33,457 nucleotides of DNA from a virus: positions 1 through 33,457 of the IMG/VR virus record IMGVR_UViG_3300048121_001263. One strand, given 5' to 3'. The position numbers were made by a program, and so were the translations under genes. Under the pieces are notes generated by a model. The model made no database searches and was not told the DNA's origin. It saw only the letters and a list, made by a program, of their open reading frames with translations. Of the stretch, positions 32,533 through 33,457 are shown one piece after another; position 1 is the first letter of the stretch; the number at the start of each line of letters is the position of its first letter.

Positions 32533-33457
32533 ATGGCAAAGCCTTGGGAAGCGCCGTTAGCCGCAAAAAAAAGAACGCCTTTGGCTCGAGCTAAAAAGCC
32601 GTGGGAATCTGAGTTTAAGTCTTACTCAACTCAAGAGTACAGCGCAGCTCGGTCAGGTACTGTAGACTTTCTTGAGTCCGCCATAGGGGTAGGTGACGAG
32701 CTGGATGCGACTATTCGAGTTTTATCTGGCGAGGCTGATACCTATAACCAAGGTATACAGCAATCTCGTGCAGAGCTAGATGCCTTTGAAAGGGCAAACC
32801 CTGGGGCCTCTGGCTTGATTACAGCGGTAGGTCTTGGTGCCGGCTTGTTTGTTCCTGGCGCCAGTCTTGTAAAGATCGCGCAGACAGGAAGCAAGTTAGA
32901 TAGGGCGTTCAAAGTAGCCACGCTTGGTGCCGCCGAAGGTGCCGCGTATGGATACCTCAGCGGTAGGGATGAAGGTCGATTGGAGGGTGCCGCACTAGGT
33001 GCCGGCCTCGGTGCCGGTCTTGGCGCTGGAGCCTCCTTGCTAACCAAAAGCGCAGATGAGATTGCCGCCGCAACAAAGAAAGCAAAACGTCAGCGTGTAG
33101 GAAAAGAGGGTGGATTTATTGGCGGCGAAGAAGGCTTCGCTAATGTAGGCACAGCAGGAAAAGGCGGATCTGCTACTGATGCCAGCCTACAGAAAAGAAA
33201 CAACACCACCATTCTTGATGGCGATGGCGTTAAAGACAGCATGGGCAAAGCCTCAAGGACGATAGGCAATATACTCCTAGGAACTAAAGAGTGGGCGGCC
33301 AAAAACGTAGGGGCTAGAGCCGCTCGGCTCATTGAAGACTCTGAGATTATGGTTCGCCATGAACTTAATGAGATCGACAATATATATAACGACACTTTTG
33401 CTGGTGCCGCAAAGGTCTTTGATGAAAACCCAGCACTAAAGAAGATGCTACTTCAGA
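32533..33457 (+). CDS. Large internal virion/DNA-ejection protein, N-terminal part
   Basis: This is the 5' part of the 871-residue protein that continues at base 1 of the window. The start ATG has GGGGAG upstream. Residues about 45-60 (TVDFLESAIGVGDELDATIR) resemble the N-terminal parts of phage ejection proteins. A hydrophobic segment (LITAVGLGAGLFVPGASLV) comes near residues 96-114. A glycine zipper (GAALGAGLGAGLGAGASLL) lies near residues 154-172; both may enter membranes when the phage injects DNA. The joined gene is the last of the late unit. Confidence 0.75.
   Translation, partial: MAKPWEAPLAAKKRTPLARAKKPWESEFKSYSTQEYSAARSGTVDFLESAIGVGDELDATIRVLSGEADTYNQGIQQSRAELDAFERANPGASGLITAVGLGAGLFVPGASLVKIAQTGSKLDRAFKVATLGAAEGAAYGYLSGRDEGRLEGAALGAGLGAGLGAGASLLTKSADEIAAATKKAKRQRVGKEGGFIGGEEGFANVGTAGKGGSATDASLQKRNNTTILDGDGVKDSMGKASRTIGNILLGTKEWAAKNVGARAARLIEDSEIMVRHELNEIDNIYNDTFAGAAKVFDENPALKKMLLQ
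33224..33457. repeat. Terminal overlap, right copy
   Basis: This repeats bases 1-234 with substitutions at 33277, 33295 and 33330. Joining the ends keeps the long gene in frame, which supports circular closure at 33,223 bp. Confidence 0.9.

Overview
The window is an essentially complete genome of a short-tailed (podovirus-like) dsDNA bacteriophage of about 33.2 kb. The first 234 bases recur at the end (33224-33457) with three substitutions, so the contig closes into a circle of 33,223 bp. The largest gene, probably encoding a DNA-ejection or internal virion protein, is cut by the contig ends. Ribosome binding sites are strong GGAG-type and the structural genes resemble those of marine phages known from metagenomes. 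This suggests an uncultured aquatic phage of a Gram-negative host. The host cannot be named from sequence, and no tRNA, integrase, CRISPR array, DNA polymerase, primase or RNA polymerase is visible.

Layout. (1) 11207-33457, continuing through the contig join to 1925, is one long rightward late unit. It holds a TerS-like gene, an M15 peptidase (lysin), a glutaredoxin-like gene, TerL, portal, a run of very small basic proteins, a zinc-ribbon protein, scaffold and major capsid, followed by a strong terminator. After that come two fibre genes (the second with an S74 chaperone), holin-like genes, an odd Cys-rich protein with (Glu-Pro)n tracts, two tail tubular-type proteins, and three large internal/ejection candidates. 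(2) 1922-4262, leftward: RecA-fold ATPase, NinB-like, small HTH protein, NinG-like, joined by stop/start overlaps. (3) 4401-5833, rightward: a single-strand-annealing-like protein, two small genes (the second with an SSB-like acidic tip), a terminator, and a small DUF4224-like gene. (4) 5830-10691, leftward: a metallophosphoesterase with an N-terminal HTH, then about a dozen small, often very acidic ORFans, ending with two homologous 57-residue membrane proteins. (5) 10692-11206 is the main control region between the leftward early genes and the rightward late genes.

How it works together. The ATPase, annealing protein and lambda Nin-type recombination proteins point to recombination-assisted replication that borrows the host replisome. 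The accessory block is the likely place for host-takeover or anti-defence functions. The late unit packages DNA, builds the virion and lyses the cell.

The most striking non-genic signal is a bipartite element: a 12-bp core, exactly 7 bp, then tandem 9-bp GGGCA repeats. It is present once upstream of the NinB gene and once upstream of the late unit, in the same orientation relative to the genes. A second, inverted 9-bp array sits beside the first copy, and a cluster of five perfect 8-bp palindromes lies beside the second.
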